This document shows positions 19,119-20,754 of a stretch of DNA of 20,754 nt, piece after piece. This DNA is from Azolla pinnata (Eukaryota; Streptophyta; Polypodiopsida; Salviniales; Salviniaceae): contig JBBBWG010019223.1 of the NCBI GenBank assembly GCA_037176905.1, positions 14,297 to 35,050 of the forward strand. The letters are read 5' to 3'. Position 1 is the first letter of the stretch. Every line of letters starts with the position of its first letter. Position numbers and translations under genes: made by a program. The notes below the pieces were generated by a model. That model had not been told where the DNA came from and ran no database searches. It was given only the letters and a program-made list of their open reading frames with translations.

Positions 19119-19150
19119 GAACCCTAAATCCTAAAACCCTAAATCCTAAC
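19119..19150. repeat. Short telomere-like motif block
   Basis: AACCCTAAATCCTAAAACCC and a further CTAAATCCTAAC. On the minus strand this reads as TTTAGGG telo-boxes. It could therefore mark the leader of an unseen minus-strand gene, or be another interstitial telomere-like remnant. Confidence 0.7.
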
Positions 19151-20169
19151 GCTCTATAGATCCCTAATCCGAGGATAGCGAGGCCGTGTGTCCATGATTG
19201 GTGGGTGCAGATCTGGACTGTGGAAATCGAAGGTTCTGAGTGGGCAAAGTGTAACGGATAAGAAGATTGAAGATTTTCTTATTGTGCATGGATCAATCCA
19301 CCCATAGACGGCTTCAAATTATTTCAAATGATTTATCATATCTCTTCATGGTGAACATGATCTGCCAGAATCTCTTCCACCTACATGCCTCCTAGAAAAG
19401 TCAGATCAAATGGCACTACTGATTCATCATTTTTATTGTAAAGCATTTGCATATATATATATATATGTGTATGGGCGATTTGCCCAAAAATGTCTCAAAT
19501 TGTGGTCTGATTCTGTAACTACCGCTCGATGCCTACAATTTACAACTATGACTTATTTGATCCTATTTTTGTTAATAAATCGACAAATCTTACCGCGAAA
19601 CTAAATCAAATCCTAGCCAGTGAATTGCTAATCAAACCATAGAATCGCTGTAACATGGACGACATTAGAAAAGATTGCGCAAGGTTAAAAAAGAAGTTTA
19701 AAGTCGCTGAAATCGTAATTGAAAAGCAGTACAAAGAAATGGGCTCTTTTTTATTCGCGGAGCGGTTGATGCTAGACGACAGACACATCAAATGATAATT
19801 TTGATCAAAAAGCTGCCGGCATCGAAATGTAATCACAAAGAAAGTGTTGGACTACAAATAGTAATTCGAGACACAGACGGACATGACACTTTCAAAGCGA
19901 AAACTGCAAACCATTATGAAAAGCCAGGAAGACATTGAAAATTTATTTTCATCAAATCATTCAAGACGCACACCCCATTCGGTGTGTATGACGCAAAATG
20001 GATAATACGTTATGATTACATACAAAAACGCAGCAGATGGTCGCTGCTTCTTCCTCGCGAGTTTTTTCTTCTCGGCATGCATCGAACAGAAGACGAACAT
20101 TGACCGAGAAGAGATGAAAACAGAGGATGCAGAACAACAGTCAGGACAAAGACAGATAGACGAGTGTGT
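19151..20169. other. Intergenic stretch with only weak small ORFs
   Basis: A short (AT)n tract at about 19449-19467. The plus frame 19655-19795 encodes 46 Lys/Glu/Asp-rich residues starting M-D-D-I-R-K-D and ending D-D-R-H-I-K, with no recognisable family. The minus frame 19606-19836 overlaps it and is no better supported. Nothing else seen. Confidence 0.5.
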
Positions 20170-20586
20170 CTAATGATGATGATGATGATGATGATGAAGA
20201 CGAGGAGTTTCGTTTGTAAGCGATCGAAGAAAATGGTGACAACATGAATCGCAGCGTTGGAATGACAGCGATTCTGGAGCTGATGACGAAACAGTAGCAG
20301 CAGCGACAGTTTGTTTCCGGCCATGAGTGGAAATTTCTCCTTCATGTCCTCTTACTACTGCTTTTTTTTCTTTCTTCTTCTTGGATTTGCTCCCTTTGTC
20401 TTCTTGGCTTCCTCCGAAGTAATGATTTCGATCCCAGTTCCTATCGATCCGTAGATTGGCCGCGGAATGGCGCGCCCCATTTGCTATCAGTTCTTCTTCT
20501 ACACTCAAGGGCCAATGGCACATGTTATTACTACCACTATTACTATGCGTATCGCTTTCATCATCATGTCTGCGAATGCACAACAT
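20170..20586 (-). CDS. Hypothetical 138-residue protein, His-run C-terminus
   Basis: The minus-strand frame from the ATG at 20586 starts M-L-C-I-R-R-H-D-D-E-S-D. It has a basic, nuclear-localisation-like patch (SKSKKKKEKK, about residues 67-76), a Ser/Ala-rich part and a Cys pair near the end (RCDSCCHH). It ends with eight His from a CAT microsatellite and TAG. The frame is open upstream to about 20635, so an upstream exon is possible. An earlier ATG in another frame gives a 36-codon overlapping ORF. W-box cores sit about 75-100 bp upstream. I do not recognise a family. The composition is protein-like but partly low-complexity. Confidence 0.3.
   Translation of the reverse strand: MLCIRRHDDESDTHSNSGSNNMCHWPLSVEEELIANGARHSAANLRIDRNWDRNHYFGGSQEDKGSKSKKKKEKKAVVRGHEGEISTHGRKQTVAAATVSSSAPESLSFQRCDSCCHHFLRSLTNETPRLHHHHHHHH
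20173..20197. repeat. (ATG)n microsatellite
   Basis: Eight ATG/GAT triplets on the plus strand, giving the C-terminal His run of the overlapping minus-strand ORF. Confidence 0.95.
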
Positions 20587-20659
20587 CGGGGAAATGCCGA
20601 TTGAAATCGATCCATTATTCGATTCAATGTTTCGTCACTCTTTGCTCAAGCCTGCCCTC

Positions 20660-20685
20660 TCAAAGTCAAAGTCAAGGTCAAGGTC
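20660..20685 (-). promoter_or_regulatory. Tandem W-box cores (TTGACC/TTGACT)
   Basis: The plus-strand run TCAAAGTCAAAGTCAAGGTC reads on the minus strand as TTGACC, TTGACT and TTGACT in 6-bp tandem. TTGAC[C/T] is the known binding core of WRKY factors. The cluster is about 75-100 bp upstream of the minus-strand ATG at 20586. The regulatory role is inferred from position and motif only. Confidence 0.35.
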
Positions 20686-20754
20686 CGCGGTTCGAGTCTC
20701 TCGCTTCCCACATAACACTTCCCCATTCATCGGAATGATGCCCTTTATTTATTT

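Noticed and set aside
20683..20705. tRNA or tRNA-derived SINE, from GGTTCGAGTCT resembling a B box
   Set aside because: The T-arm stem would have two mismatches and two G-U pairs, and no convincing A box or anticodon arm lies upstream.
1..20754. Transposase, reverse transcriptase or other mobile element coding domains
   Set aside because: No frame showed recognisable transposon motifs and no long terminal repeats or clear terminal inverted repeats were seen by eye. Small non-coding elements could still be present.

Overview
This window is nuclear DNA from a land plant, most likely a flowering plant. The evidence is spliced genes with GT-AG introns, a plant-type alpha-COP, an apoplastic polygalacturonase, plant telomere-type (CCCTAAA) interstitial repeats, and pyrimidine-rich leaders with a telo-box. 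The species cannot be named from the sequence.

Layout. The first 101 bases carry, on the minus strand, what looks like the start of a secreted Ser/Pro-rich protein running off the left edge. Positions 102-2460 are intergenic, with a long (CAT)n microsatellite, a degenerate direct repeat and a GC-rich block of short repeats. Positions 2478-8327 hold a complete coatomer alpha subunit gene: AT-rich promoter, telo-box leader, probable leader intron, and three coding exons joining to a 1214-residue protein. Positions 8328-12280 are downstream and intergenic sequence with a telomere-like block (about 10300-10590), GA and TTC microsatellites, and a TATG/CATG minisatellite (11470-11960). Positions 12287-17643 hold a complete polygalacturonase gene (glycoside hydrolase family 28, GH28) of eight exons encoding 449 residues. 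The right end, 17644-20754, has no gene I recognise. It contains several weak small ORFs or exons, a short telomere-like block, and a minus-strand 138-residue hypothetical ORF near a cluster of W-box cores.

The two solid genes have unrelated jobs: alpha-COP is housekeeping COPI vesicle coat, polygalacturonase is pectin cleavage in the cell wall. Nothing suggests co-regulation.

The most unusual material is inside the polygalacturonase gene. Intron 1 appears to use a GC-AG splice pair and is filled with three repeat families separated by CCCTAAA motifs. Intron 2 is a roughly 34-copy array with a 31-bp period whose first unit is the real 5' splice site, so near-copies of the donor recur every 31 bp. 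Exon 4 is a 27-nt microexon. Intron 7 contains a decayed duplicate of the start of exon 8. The leader carries a tandem repeat and many upstream ATGs.
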